Part shown: in pieces, positions 33,006-45,336 of the stretch | How the letters are laid out: each line of letters opens with the position of its first letter | Numbering within the stretch: the first letter of the stretch is position 1 | NCBI RefSeq assembly: GCF_017591425.1 | Contig: NW_024466599.1 | Location: 75,806,501-75,870,500 of the forward strand | DNA: 64,000 nucleotides | From: Ochotona curzoniae | Lineage: Eukaryota > Chordata > Mammalia > Lagomorpha > Ochotonidae | Reading direction: 5' to 3' | Translations under genes and position numbers: made by a program | Notes under the pieces: model-generated | What the model was told of the DNA's origin: nothing | The model's database searches: none | Seen by the model: only the letters and a program-made list of their open reading frames with translations

Positions 33006-33340
33006 GTTTTTATTCACTTGAATAGAACAGGGAGTGAGAGAGTGCGAGAGCAAGAGAGAGAGAGAGAGAGAAAGAGAGTGAGAGAGAGATTGCCTCAATA
33101 TCTACAACTGCTGGAGCTGCACTGGGGCTAAAACCAAGAGCTAGGAACACAAAGTAGCTCTTTATTATGGATGGCAAGAACTCAAATAACTTTTCATAAT
33201 TGCTACCACTTACAGTTTGCATTAACAGAAAGCTGGAGTCAGGAATGAGGTGTTGAAACGAGGTCCTCCAAACACCTTCATTGCTAGGTGAAAGGTTCAC
33301 CTCCTCCCACCCCAGTATAGATTGTGCCATTTCTCCCTAG
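33006..33340 (-). mobile_element. Old C-type SINE with long GA tract
   Basis: A GA-rich stretch at 33030-33090, then 'CAACTGCTGGAGCTGCACTGGGGC' and 'AACAGAAAGCTGGAGTCAGG' in minus-strand SINE order. Diverged. Confidence 0.65.
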
Positions 33341-33764
33341 CCAAAAGAAAAGTATACAGAACACCAAGGAATGGTAGATTTGGAAGTGAAAACTCTTATT
33401 ACTTCACTTCCCATGGCCCAAACTTTGATCTTCAATGGTGATTTGTTTTTCTTGAGGGAAGACTATTAGCATAAAGGGACATTATCATGGTGCTACTGAA
33501 CTGCAGGCAAAGACTTTCACTTGGCTTCATTTATTCCGGGACAAACAGACCAAGGAGAGGGTAGTCATGATGACTGCCTTGGTGATCATGATTGCCAAGG
33601 GCTATCTGTCTTTGTGATCATCCACCGTGGACAGGACTGAGTGTTTCAGGAACTCTGGGATTCTCTGTGTCCCTTTCATTGTTACATACCTAGTGATCAG
33701 AGTTCATAAAAAGAAATTACAGCAACACCACCTAAGTAAGGCTCTGTGTGGTTTTAACGTGAAC
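33341..33764. other. No recognisable feature
   Basis: Unique-looking sequence. Confidence 0.5.
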
Positions 33765-34160
33765 TTTTGACTTGGCTCCCGAATGCATGCAAAATTTCAA
33801 CCCCCAATCATAAGCTAATGATTAAGTGTAGGAACTTAGTCTAATCATGGTGCGCAGGAGTTGGACAGAGTGGGAGGTTCTTAAAACACTGGGGGTATGC
33901 CTTTGGAAGGTAGTTCTCATGAGAGAGTTCCTCATAAAAACCTGAGTCAGGACCAGCTGTTCTCTCTGCTTCCTGCTCACCACGAGATTCTTTCCTTGGC
34001 CATCCTCCATGCTACCCTCATCAGAGGCCAAACCAAGGATGATGAAGTTCACATGAGCTTCTGAAACTAAGAGCGAAAATACATTTCTTACTCTATCTGA
34101 AGTAGCAAGTCTCAGACATTTCACTGCAGTAATGAGATTATGACTAATAGAAGCTTCCAA
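33765..34160 (+). mobile_element. MaLR-type LTR
   Basis: 'TTTCAACCCCCAATCATAAGC', 'GGGTATGCCTTTGGAAGGTAG', 'CTTCCTGCTCACCACGAGATTC', 'GTCTCAGACATTTCACTGCAG..TGACTAATA' follow an MST/MLT1-like LTR from start to end on the plus strand. The 112-codon minus-strand frame over it is incidental. Confidence 0.65.
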
Positions 34161-35789
34161 AGCTCATTCTCTTTGGGAATGTTGGTCCAGGTCGTTTCAC
34201 TAGAGGGAGAAATTTAATCATCTAAGAAGGCAAGTACAATTGGAATGAGAGGTGGAGAGGGAGTATAGTGAATACCTCTGGCTTGCTGTAGGAGTTAATA
34301 GGAGTTATGTAAAATTCCATCCTTCCTCACTTAATTATGTGTACATTTCTAAGTGATACCCCTTTATAAGAGACTAAATAACCACAGACATGTGAGGGAG
34401 GATTTTGAAATTCTTTAATCTCTGAAGATGAGACACTGTAGCCAATACAACTTATATTTTGAGCAACAGGAAAGTTCTGCCTAACAGGATAGGGATCAAC
34501 TGAAAGCTCAGTTCAGGAGAGGTTTTGGGGTCAACCAGAAAGTGTTTTAACTCATGGTGCTCGAATATAGTGCATATTGCCACTCACACCCTCCTTGATG
34601 GAAAGGGGGGCACGGTAAACCACTCACTTTTCCTTTGGAGAAGGTAATGCAATAGGCTGCCACATTCTAGAACATCAGACAATGAGCTGGCAGCCATCTG
34701 CCTTGTTGTGTTTTCCCTGAGCGCCTACCCAAGAGCCTGCCGGGTTCTGCTTTCAGGGTCCTTACAGGGGGCCAACATCATGGCTTACAGCCTGGATCCC
34801 TAGCATGGCGCGGGCCCTTGAGGTTTAGTAGAAGAGGGCGGGGGAATGTCTGAGAGTGCCCCACTTACTGACGCTTATTGCTGTTGCACCTGCATCCTCT
34901 TCAGTGTTTCATTGCCACCCTCCCACAGGCATTCCAGTCCAGTGAGAACAGCCAGCGGGTGGCCTTCAGAACATCCTGCCCTCCCCTCACCAATCCCTTC
35001 GTAACAGCTGGGATGAAGGAAACCAGTCGGGCCAGCAGAGTGTGGGTGGATGTGGGTAGAACAAACAAGTCAAGTCCAGCCTGGCCTTCCTGTGTCCTTA
35101 GATCTTTGATGTACTCGTTTTCATTACAGCAAGCAATTTATGGTCTTTGGATGTCATTTGCTACTGGCTAGCATTTGATCTAGGTCTGTATCAGCCATCC
35201 TAGCAAACTGTCAGAGCTCTACCCAGCTGTGTGCACCTAAGCAGATCATCTTCAGGAAATGTAGACACATCAGATGCTCAGCCTCATCTGGAACAACGTC
35301 CCAGGTCCACATCCACAAACAGCTTCCACAAACAGATTCTGCATGTGGAAAGGGCTTAGGGCTTATTTCTGTGTCTCCTTTCAGATGATCTGTCTCTGGA
35401 ATTGGAATCAAAAACAGGAGCCCATCCAACAAGAGCCAATCACAACAGGAGCTCAGCTCATTGTTGTTCTCAGAGACGCACAGAGTCACTTGGAACAAAG
35501 ATGGACACAGCAGTGAGATTCTTAATCTTTCCCTAGGATGCGAAGCCAGCCCACCTGACCTAGAGTGGCAGAACAGCCAATTACATGTTTGCCTCTGGTC
35601 CTGAGGACAAGGAATCCACAGATAGCAAAACCTTGGCAGAGTCAGGATGGGATTTCCAGTGAGTACTGCGGAGGTCACCTCAGCAGTACGTGCTTCAACT
35701 TCTTCAAGAAAGCACCGTCTTTCAGGGAACACATTGAATCTCAGAACTGTTAGGTCATCACATTTAAAGGATCTCTTGCTGGATGTCTC
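34161..35789. other. 1.6 kb without a supported gene
   Basis: Contains most of the longest open frame of the window (minus strand, 35840-35211, 209 codons). It has no recognised domain, and its start lies in the neighbouring MaLR LTR, so I treat it as chance. Confidence 0.5.
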
Positions 35790-36190
35790 ATCTGTTTCTG
35801 TGGCTGTGACAGAATGCCCGAGCTGGGTCATTTGTACCAAAAAACAAATTCAGTTTGTCCCTTGGTTCTGAAAGACTGAAAGTCCAAACTGAGGTGACTA
35901 ACTTGAACTCATGGTAGAAATCAGAAGGGCAAGCAACAGTGTACAGAAAAACCAAAATTCGAGTGGAAGGCTTTCTCGGTCATAGCTCACTCTCATGGTT
36001 GCTAAACCAGTGCCCTAAAGAGCAAGAATTCACCACAAAACTCACATGAAGTTACTAATCCACTCCCAGGGTTCACTTGTGTGACCCAAATACCTTCGCA
36101 TCCACACCCACTCCTCACACTAGGGGTCAAGAATCCATATGAATTTGGGGGATGGGGGAAAACAATATTTGTACACCATGGCACCACCTA
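35790..36190 (-). mobile_element. MaLR-type LTR, antisense
   Basis: 'TGTGGCTGTGACAGAATGCCCGAGCTGGGTCATTTGTACC', a poorer middle, then 'CTAATCCACTCCCAGGG' and 'AACAATATTTGTACACC' follow the reverse complement of MST/MLT1-like LTRs. Confidence 0.6.
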
Positions 36191-38074
36191 TCATTAGGTA
36201 GCAAAGATGGGTATAAAATAAGCATGAGGATTGAGTTAGAATTTTGAGGTCAGATGTGATCTTGGTTGCCCTCAGTATTTTTTCTTTTTATCAGAGTTTG
36301 CGTTGATCAGGAATGAGCGAGACAGTGAACTCCCAACTCTTGGTGACTCTGTCCCACATGGATCTCCAACCTTGGTTTATTAGATCCTTCTTTCATTTTT
36401 TTTTCCTGAGAATGAAGATCTGAGCTTAGCTTGGGCCCACAGAATTTGGAACCAGAATGAACAAGCAAAATATTGGAAGAATGTATGAAGAAGAGAACTG
36501 GAAAAGAAATGTGGGTATTGTCTTTGCTCATGGGCCATCTGATTGGCTTATCCTGGGTTATGTCACATCCAATGGTAAAGTAGGAGGGTTCTGTGTAGAT
36601 AGTTTACCTGAATGCCTAAAGAAGGACCATAGGAATGGGAGAATTCCTGGGCAGAGAACCAAGACCAATATCAGCTAAGGAAACCAGTACTGGGGTGTTA
36701 GCCACAGGCTTACCGGAGACCTATAACACTAAGAAATTACAGGCAAATCTTCAGTGAGAATTCACCCCAAACCAAGCCTCCTGCTACTGCCTTTTCTGAA
36801 AACTGCCATCTCCCATCTCCAATACAAGTCTGGGACATGAGTATAATTACAGATAAGTTTACAGAGCAGAAGCAAGACCCAGACAATGTGACTCCAGAGA
36901 ATTCCAACCACACATGAAGGAAAGCCAGATGCACATCATGTAACCTCAAAGCTTCACTGGAGCATGATGAAAAGATGGACAAGTTTGTGGTTAGAGAGAA
37001 GGAAGACGAGTGGAGGCAAAGAGAGAAGCAGAGGGAGCGGGTGGGGAAGGGACAACTTAGGGCCCTTATAGGACACTTACAGCCTTCAAGTAAACTAGCT
37101 GACAGAAGGAAAAGGAATCGGTATCAACAACAACAAAGCAGGATTAATTGCTTCTACTTAAGGATGGCAGAATGGAACTCTGTTCAATGTAACAGAAAAA
37201 AACTCAATGGAGGGAAACTATGTGAAGTTGTTGTTAATGCTTGCAGTCCCAGGGGAGGACAGAATCTGTTGACTGGCTGGTGAATTTGACAGCAGAAGGC
37301 TCAAGACCCCAGCTTGGTCAGTGGTGAACAGGACTTTTCCCAGAAGCAGTGCTCACATGTCTGCTAACTTGGGAAACAGTAGCTGGAGGATCACCTGTGG
37401 GCACTGCTGGCACCTGGGCTGATGGCAGCCGGGACTAAGGTCTCAACACTGTGAAAACACAGTGATACACAAAGCAAGATTCAAAATGGTTGATGAGTGC
37501 ATAAATATTTTCAATCCTGAAACTTGTTTGAGGAGTGATGTCTTTCATTCAGTGTCCCCTAAGGCACCTGTCATAGAAATCCACCACCTCTGCCTCTTCT
37601 CTTTCTGTGTGTATGAAGAGATTTCTCTACGGGCAGTTTCTTCAGATACATGTCAAATTCTGTCACTCTACATTAAAGATGCAGACTTTTGTGCTACTGA
37701 GACATATTCCATCAAAGAGGCCAGTGACAAGCAGCACTGTTGGCTTTCTGAGGGCTAAAATGTCGTCACCCTGGAGAACAGACCAGTATTAAAAGCACAG
37801 AGTTAAAGCTCAATGGGAAAGGTCGACTTTCCAAACACTCTTGGTTGGAAATTGAAGGTGACTGTCCAAGTGATGGATGAGATTTTTGCCAGTCTCTACA
37901 TAGTTTTCAAAAATTGAATTATGATTATAAGAGAAAAAAATACAGCAACTCTATTACTGTAATACAATGTTTAAATTCTTGTTTAGCTTTGTTCATGTAT
38001 GCACAGGTATACTCTTTTGAGATATATAAAGCTGTTCTTGTTTCTCTTTTCAACAAGGAAGTCAACATTTTTAA
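36191..38074. other. 1.9 kb without a supported gene
   Basis: Short open frames at 36457-36678, 36975-37283 and 37462-37758 show no family motif. No repeat was recognised. Confidence 0.5.
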
Positions 38075-38116
38075 TGTTTAAAAAGATTTGTATTTGTTTT
38101 TATTTTATTTTAAATG

Positions 38117-38151
<35 letters not shown>

Positions 38152-38395
38152 TAGAGATAAAGAGCTGTCCCACTCATGAGTTCGCTCCCCAGATGCCCCA
38201 GCAGTGGGAAATCTGGCTCCAGGAACTCAGTCTGGGTCTCCCACGTGGATAGTGGCAACACAAATACTTGAGCCATTACCTGCTGTTTCACAGGGCGTGA
38301 GTTGGCAGGAAGTTGGCATCCACAGTGGAGGCAAGACAGGAGCCCACGGGCATCTGCAGTGGTATCTTAACTGTTACACAACACACCTACCCTGG
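38075..38395 (-). mobile_element. Old C-type SINE
   Basis: Tail 'AAAAAGATTTGTATTTG', a GA microsatellite (38118-38149), 'GTCTCCCACGTGGATAG' and 'GGCAGGAAGTTGGCATCC' in minus-strand order. Confidence 0.7.
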
Positions 38396-38522
38396 GTAGT
38401 TCCCTCTGTTGCTCTTCAATGGACATCATACACAGTGCTCTTCAAAAAGTTTATGGAAAATTCTTATAATGAAAAACTGCCCACACCTCTTTTTTTTTTT
38501 TTTCATTAAGATCAAATCACTT

Positions 38523-38850
38523 GGGGACCTGTGTAATAGCTCAGTGTTTAAATCCTTTCCTTGTAAGCGCTGGGATTCCATATGGGCTCTGGTTGGTGCC
38601 CTGCATGTTCCACTTCATGTCCAGCTCCTTGCTTATGGCCTGGGCAAGCAGTAGAGGATGGTCCAACATCTTGGGACCCTGCATCTATGTGGGAGACCAG
38701 GAGGAGGCTCCTGGCTCCGGATTGGCTTAGCTCCTACCATTGTGGCCATCTGGGGAGTGAACCAGAGGATGGAAGAGTTTTCTCTCTATCTCTCCTTCCC
38801 TCCATAAATTTGATTTGCCTTTCCAATAAAAGAAATCTTAAACAAAATCA
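38523..38850 (+). mobile_element. C-type SINE
   Basis: 'GGGACCTGTGTAATAGCTC', 'GGGATTCCATATGGGC', 'TTGGGACCCTGCATCTATG', 'GGCCATCTGGGGAGTGAACC' and a 'GCCTTTCCAATAAAAG' tail on the plus strand, preceded by a T-run at 38490-38503. Confidence 0.87.
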
Positions 38851-39090
38851 AATCCCCCTTACATTTTGTTTTGTGTACATTTTTTGAAGTCCCCTCACAT
38901 TTTATTCCCAGTTCTCACATTCTAAAGCTTATGGCTTTATTTGCAAGATTCCAACTACATTCAGGAAAATAACTTAGATTTGGTTTGATGGGGGCAAGTT
39001 CCTAAAATTTATCTCAAGAAACTTTTAGGTTCTTATATTGACATGTCTGCTGTATTGGGCACATTTAATTTCTGTTTAGAGAATAAGATG

Positions 39091-39162
39091 AGAGGGGAAA
39101 CTTCCCCTCTAAGGAAGAACTTCCCTCATCTAAGGAAGATCAAAACTTCCTTAGAAGTTTTG
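39091..39162. repeat. Cluster of three inverted repeats
   Basis: Arms AGAGGGGAA / TTCCCCTCT (39091-39099, 39102-39110); TCTAAGGAAG / CTTCCTTAGA (39129-39138, 39146-39155); CAAAACTT / AAGTTTTG (39141-39148, 39155-39162). The last two overlap, so only one can form at a time. Confidence 0.8.
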
Positions 39163-39653
39163 ACATTAGACACAGACAGCAAGGAATCCAGTAGCTTGTG
39201 AGCGATAGGTGATCTGAAAGACCATGGGAAGCTGGGAAGATAAGTGTGCAAGGGGCAGCATGAATAAATGTGTTAAATGTAAGTGATAAGTTACAAGCAA
39301 GTAAGGTCCCTGAAAGAGAGTTGTGTGGAGTGTTGGATTCCTCAAACAAGAGTGCTGCATGAAATGGACAGAGCTTCTTAGCCATCACTGTGCCCTGGAT
39401 GGGCCAGCAGGTCCCTGACTCTGGCGTAGACCCAAGAGATGCTATGGTATAACCGTGGGTGTTGAGCAGTAACCAAGACTCTCTGGTGAGCCACAGCTCT
39501 AGCGAGATCAGTGAGTCTCTCAGAAGAATTAGTCATTCTACTTGCTTAACAGGACACTGTGTCTTTAACAGGCAGAGTCTATTTGGGGGTTCCCTGATGC
39601 AACCCCATGTGTGGTCTTTGTCAACATGACATAAGCAAGGAAGGTTGAAGGTG

Positions 39654-39697
39654 GACACACGCACACACACTCACACACACACACACACACACACACA
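39654..39697. repeat. (CA)n microsatellite
   Basis: About twenty CA units with two interruptions. Confidence 0.9.
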
Positions 39698-41644
39698 GAT
39701 GACATATGCAAATGGCATAGCCCTGCTTTACTGGGGAGCCCATCTCATCTCTCCCACTTTACACTGAATGTGTTTAATAAGCCATGTGCTCATCGCATGG
39801 TCATCAGATGACATAGTACACATTTTTACTTCTGTTTCCTAGTAAGGTTCTGAAAGGTCAGAGCTGAGCTTTCCCTGAATGGCTGTAAGCTGGAACTTCA
39901 ACTAAAAAGACAGAAAATGACTAATCAATGTCATGAAAATACAACCTTTTAAAAACAGCTTATCTTGCTTACTTTTAATCCCAAACAGGTTAAGAAGAGG
40001 ACAAAGGCACCCTTAGCCTAGGTCTCTGTTTAGAGTTTGTATTTGCTTAAATGGTTTGTCTCTTTGAATGCATGATTCTAGAGGTGTCTTTCAGTTTTCT
40101 AAATACCAAAATTAGTCCTTGGCAGAGCGCCTGAGGAAATGACAAGCCATGCTAAGAAGACTGTGACTGTCCCACAGCAGTGAACGTGGACTTCTCAAGG
40201 CTATTCAGAGGATGTCTCTTGTTGTCACCTCTAATTAGGATGGTTGGAGTTCAGCTGAACAGTTTCTGAAGCTAAAGCTAGCATGTTGACAAAGCACCTG
40301 CCAATTTAGTTGCCGGGTGGCTGTCATGCCAGCTGGTGGTTCAGCTAGCTTCTGGTGCCTCACTCACTTTGGAAATCAGCAGGGTAAATGAATGTAGAGT
40401 AAATTAGAACTCTCTTTAAGGCTTCTTCTCTGATCTTCACCGAGGGCTGATGGATGCCGGTAGAATTTCTGGTACCCAGTGATCTCAGATTGGCATGTGT
40501 CATTTCCCATTTGGGAGAGTGTGTCTGAGTTAGCACAGCAAAAAGTGCAGGTTCGAGTGAGATGTGTGGCATCACCCACATCACCAAAGACCTTGCTCGC
40601 TTCCTCATGGTAGCAGAGGACCAACTAATGGGCCCCCATTGCTCAACAGGGGTGAAAAAGAGAACCTGGCAAAAGGACCATAGTCTCAGGGGCCCAGGCT
40701 GGCGAATACAAACCAAGATGGAGGCTTCAGGCTGCACACAAGGGGACTGCAAAAGCTGTGTAGAAGAGCTGTGGTCATAAGAGTATTTCCGTAATATACA
40801 TTGTCATGAACTTTTCGAAATCTTCTAGAATCTATATCGCTGGAAATGTTTTGCTGCATTGTCCTTTGAACTTCATACAGATTTCCTGCCTTCTCCCCTC
40901 TTGTTTGCCTTGATATTGATCAAAGTTGTTTCCCTGGCTTAGTTCACAAAATACCGAGCACCTACTGTGTGTGGTGGACAGAATTTCCATGTTTTCTAAT
41001 TATAATAGTGACTGTTGCATCTACGCAATGCTCAATACCCCGCAACAGACTTTTGCATTTGGAAAATCCACCTAGCAATAGCCAGAGCTACACTGAGCAG
41101 CAGGTAGGAATTCTTGCTCAGAATACTCCCAGTCTCATCTTCAAATATTTATCTGGTCATAGCCAATCCTGAGTCTTGGCCACATATATTCAAAGTCTGG
41201 TTCTCTGCCTCTCCGAGGAACCGAGATCCAGCTCACTACACCTCCCACCCTCTATTTCCATGCCTGTCCTGGGGTCCCCTCTGTCCTCTCCCATCAGGTC
41301 AGTAGTCCTGTCTGAAATCCTCTCACATCCACCACATCCCTTTTTTTTTCAGAATGTGGAAACCTCAGTTTGATCAACAGTGGTTGGGTTTCAGAGCTGG
41401 GCACCAGAAGGCAGGTGTATGTGACAGAGGCTGTGGATGCACCCTGTTAGCCCACGAACACACATTGGCTTCTGCGTATTTCCCACAGTAGGTTCAGACT
41501 CAGCATGTGTGCTGCCCTGTGGAACTGCTGTGATGACAAGTGAGCCACATTGAGCACTTGGCAAGATTGTGCCTAACTCCTCTCCAAAAAACTTAGGGCT
41601 CCTTGGCAACTGTGGCTATGTGTGGGATCACGTGGCTCTCCCTT

Positions 41645-41745
41645 GCACGTCAGGAGCTCTTCAACCTGTTTACAGCAGACATCACAGCACCTGGCATGTA
41701 GTGGGCTGCCCATAAATATTTGTTGACCAAATAAATTGAAGAGAA
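41645..41745 (+). mobile_element. MIR/L2-type 3' end
   Basis: 'CACAGCACCTGGCATGTAGTGGGCTGCCCATAAATATTTGTTGACC' (41684-41729) is the typical end of these mammalian-wide elements. The upstream part is too decayed to assign. Confidence 0.5.
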
Positions 41746-43453
41746 AAAAAAATACTGGGTCTCAGGACAGAGCACACCAATAAGGCTTAGAGAACCTACT
41801 TTATGGAATTGAAGAAGCCCTATTTGGAGGCAACAGGTAGGACTTATCTTGGCATCCTTGCCATAACGCCGGGCACACGGCTTTCTCATCCATGACTTAG
41901 GAAACAGGGTTGCGTGATGGAGTTAGAAGGCCCAGGGTGCTGTGCATTCTGGGTAACTGTCGCTCAGCTGTGCTGCACACGGATCTGCAGCATGTTCCCC
42001 AAGCACCAGTGACGTTCAAGATGGTCCGGCTGCTGTACATCACCGTGTCCCTCATGCGTGGCTCAGGGCATCACACTTGAAAAGAAGGGCTTGCATTCCG
42101 GTGTCTCTGGGCATACAAGGCTTAGGAAGTGAGACTCATTTGGCTGATAAATGGGGACAGGTTCTGATGCTTGGTGAGTTAGTCAAGCTTTGTCACGGGA
42201 AGTGGGAGACAGCTCATGTTCTATAGCTGAAAATAGCCCGTCTCACATAAGGGCTCTTCTGGTCTTTGATTTCCCTTTGTTCATCCTGAGGTTTCCTGAT
42301 TTTCAGTCTATTTCTTGGTAAACGTAATAGAATGCTGGTTTATTGTTTGGCTTGCTTATATTGAGAACTAATTTTGAGTGCAAATTATATGCTTAATGGT
42401 ATGTAGATTAAGTTAGGTTGAAGGGAATATTGCGGGAATTTTATAATTTAAAGGAAATGCGGCTTGTTGAATGAATCGTTTTGCCAATGATAAAAAGAGA
42501 AAATGACAACTTCAAATATCAAAGAAAGCACCATGCAGAAAATGGCTTGGGTAGACTTCTCAAATGAAAGGGAAATCCAAGAATTATTGTGTTGTAATCA
42601 TGCAGTCTCAAGATAAATTCTGGAACGATTCCTTTCTTAGAAACCCAGCCTTCGTGAGAAGATCATTTTCATTATTTTACATGAAAAGCTTTTAAGCATT
42701 TCTGATTTCACAGAAATGATAATTTGCCCTGGGAAACCAGCCCACCAAAAGCACATGATTGTCCATCTCTAAAGCTACAACTAGAATGCCTGATGAAGTT
42801 TCCTGGCGTTCACTCAGTCCCCCTCGTTCACTCAGCAGCTCCCTGCTGTCCTCAGGGTTGGTCCGGCGGAGCCAAGCTGGCCCTGCTCCTTTGAAGCTTG
42901 CAGTGTCGAGAGAAGGAAGAGAAGCAGCCATACCCACACCCCTGCCACCCATGCCCCTACCTTTACCAGTCAGCGTTAACGTGCCAACTGGAGGGTGCCT
43001 TGAGAACACACCAAGGGGAGCTGGGTTAGGCTGGGCAAGTGAGGGTGGTCTTCTGTGGGAAGGGGCAGTTGAGAGCCCTGGGGGTACTCAGGATTTTAGC
43101 AGGAGGAGAAAGCAGAAGTGTACCTGGCAGGATAAACCATGTTTGAAGGCTCTGCCTGGGGACACAGTCACTGAGCTGGAGTAAAGGCAGGCAGGCAGGC
43201 AGGCAGGTGGGGCTATGTGTGGGCATCTGTACTAAAGGGAGTAGGAAGCCCATCATTGTGAAGTGAAATGAAAACATGCTATTGTAAAAAATTGGTGCTG
43301 GGGGATGGGAAGGAGATAGGGAAGGTGGGGAGGCGCGAAGAATGCCAGCATGGCGGTGGAGGCAGTGGGGGCAGATAGCACCGTGGCCCTAAGTTCGCTT
43401 TGTGAAATATGCAAAATGTATTTACTTTATTTAGGTAAGTAATGTTTTTGTTT
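41746..43453. repeat. 1.7 kb without a gene; (GGCA)n microsatellite at 43185-43207
   Basis: About six GGCA units end a 141-codon plus-strand frame (42759-43184) that I do not recognise. A G-rich stretch at 43300-43340 has four G-runs. Confidence 0.55.
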
Positions 43454-43770
43454 TTAAGACCTATTTATTTTTATTGGAAAGTCAGATTTACAGAGAGAAG
43501 GGGGGAGAGAGAGATATCTTTCATCCACTGGCTCACTCCCCAAGTGGCTGCAATGGCGGAGTTGAGCTGATCTGAAGCCAGGAGCCTCTTCCGGGTCTCC
43601 CACATGGGTGCAGGGTCCCAAGGCTTTGGGCCATCCTTGACTGCTTTCTCAGGCCACAAACAGGGAGCTGTATGGCAAGTGGGGCAGCTGGGACATGAAC
43701 CAACACCCATATGGGATCCCGGCATGTGCAAGGCAAGGACTTTAGCCACTAGGCTATCACGCCGGGTCCA
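43454..43770 (-). mobile_element. C-type SINE
   Basis: Minus-strand copy with 'CATCCACTGGCTCACTCCCC', 'CTCTTCCGGGTCTCCCACATGG' and 'CCATATGGGATCCCGGC'. Similar flanks (AAGTAATGTTTTT and AAGTAGTGGTTTT) may be a decayed target duplication. Confidence 0.88.
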
Positions 43771-43959
43771 AGTAAGTAGTGGTTTTTAACATTTGTTTTA
43801 AAAATGGATCAAAAGTATTTTAGTTTGGTGCAAACATCGTTTGTGAAAACCTTGCATGTTGAAACCCACGGATTTCCCACATATTCTTAAAAAAAAATGT
43901 GTGCAAAAGCAAACTCACGCTGTTGGGAGCTTTTCGAAGTTGCTTCATATAGGTGAGTC

Positions 43960-44250
43960 TTTTTGCCTGGCGTCTCCACCAGCTCTGAGCTCTGACATGC
44001 GCACACATCCCGTAAATCCTGCCTTCAGCATCAGCGATGTGCCACCAGGGCCTGACTTGGCTCACAGCCGGACCACGCTCTGCTGCCCCCGCGTGATCTA
44101 GCGCAGAACTGCAGAGGGCCGTGCCGGTGTGGAGGTCCGCCGTTATTGCTGCTGCTGCTGCTTGTTTTCTCGTCACCTTCCTCATCTCTCTCCTCCTCCC
44201 CCTCCGTCTCCTCCTCCTCCTTCTTTTATCTTCGGTGACACGTGGACTAT
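43960..44250. promoter_or_regulatory. CpG-rich patch of unknown role
   Basis: About seventeen CpGs occur in some 290 bases, against very few in the flanks, with GCT repeats (44143-44162), a CCT-rich tract (44190-44225) and a CACGTG E-box (44239-44244). Just upstream, AG|GTGAGT at 43951-43958 is a good plus-strand splice donor. This could be a small promoter, an alternative first exon or a conserved element. A 165-codon minus-strand frame (44317-43820) crosses it, but I recognise no domain and it contains repeat-encoded Ala and Arg runs. Confidence 0.4.
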
Positions 44251-45014
44251 ATGCTTTGTTAATAGGCTGAAGAAAGCTGGAGGTCCTCTCCAGTGAAGAG
44301 ATGCTGTAACGGGTCAAGGTTCCAGAATCCCTCTTGGTATTGGGAAGCTGGTTTTTGTGTCTCTCTGCCTTCGACTGCCTGGTGCAGCTAAGCTGCAGGT
44401 GCTAAAGATTAGTTCCACTGGCCGGTTTTGCATGACGTAACTGCCCCTCTGCTGCCCGTTTCTGTCAGCTGCACATCAACTGTACGCTGAGCAGTACCAT
44501 GCCCCTCACAGAAATGCTGGATCTGTGCTCCAGTTTGCCACTGGCTTCCATTCCCTTCCACTCCCCCTGCCCAGGGGAGGAGGCCAACCGTGAGGATCTT
44601 GAACTGATTGCCAAGGTCATTACCGGTCATTTTGTGGGCCCTTCGGGGAGTGAGCCAGTCTGTCTGCTGCCTGTCTCCCTCTGTCACTCTACCTTTAAAA
44701 TAAATAAAATCACTGCAAAATTTAAAAAGAAGAAACACTGTAAGCAAGCTCTGGATAACTCAATTCATCGTACAAATTCTGAATTTAATGAAGAATTCTA
44801 TGATTAGCATAAACTGGGTAGCAAATGGAGTTTCCAACACTCGTTGAGGATGCTGGCCTGACTTGTTTTTGGAGTCTGTTATGAGACTTTTCACACGAGC
44901 CCATGTCAAGAAGTTTGTGGAAAACAGAATTAAAAGACAGTATGCATTTTCCACCAACTTTTTGAGGCTCAGGTACAGGTGTGCGTTGAGTGTGTGTGAG
45001 AGAGAATTTGTCTG
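44251..45014 (+). other. Mostly unassigned; SINE tail fragment at 44630-44715
   Basis: 'TTCGGGGAGTGAGCCAGTC..' and 'CTACCTTTAAAATAAATAAAATC' are the 3' part of an old C SINE. The rest is not recognised. Confidence 0.5.
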
Positions 45015-45336
45015 GGTATGTCAAGGGCATTTGTTCCAGGACCATGGAAAACACCAAGATCTATGGATGCCCTAGCCCCTTTTAGACACAGAGTTAGAGA
45101 CGTTTGTGTTTGCGACCCCGTCCCTCTCCTGTTCTTTGTTCCCCATAGCTTACTTCTGATATCCAACACAGTGTGAATGCTGGACAAACAGGTGTCATAC
45201 CGGGTGCTGTAGGGGACAATGACAAGACAAAAGCCTCTGTGTTTGGTAGAGGAGAAATATTTTTCCAAATGTTTTCCAGCTATGGTTGGTTGATTCCAAG
45301 ACACGGAAGCCATGACAACAGAAAGCTGACTATATT
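45015..45336. mobile_element. MER2-like Tigger (Tc1/mariner) DNA transposon remnant
   Basis: 'GGGCATTTGTTCCAGGACCATGGAAAACACCAAGATCTATGGATGCC' (from 45024) and 'TTCCAGCTATGGTTGGTTGATTCC..' (45276 on) resemble the two ends of a MER2 element with its inverted, 'GG-TGGTTGAATCC-CGGATG'-type termini; 'GACAATGACAAGACAAAAGCC' lies in between. Non-autonomous and decayed; orientation not assigned. Confidence 0.6.

Larger units (their letters stand above)
38851..41640. other. 2.8 kb without a supported gene
   Basis: Holds a hairpin cluster (39091-39162) and a CA microsatellite (39654-39697), listed separately. The 130-codon minus-strand frame at 40752-40360 has no recognised domain. Confidence 0.5.

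Noticed and set aside
43300..43340. G-quadruplex-like G-runs
   Set aside because: One of the loops is long (about nine bases) and the runs are ordinary for a G-rich stretch.
43820..44317. 165-codon minus-strand frame over the CpG-rich patch
   Set aside because: Arg and Ala runs come from the CCT and GCT repeats and no domain is recognisable. The patch is reported as possible regulatory DNA instead.
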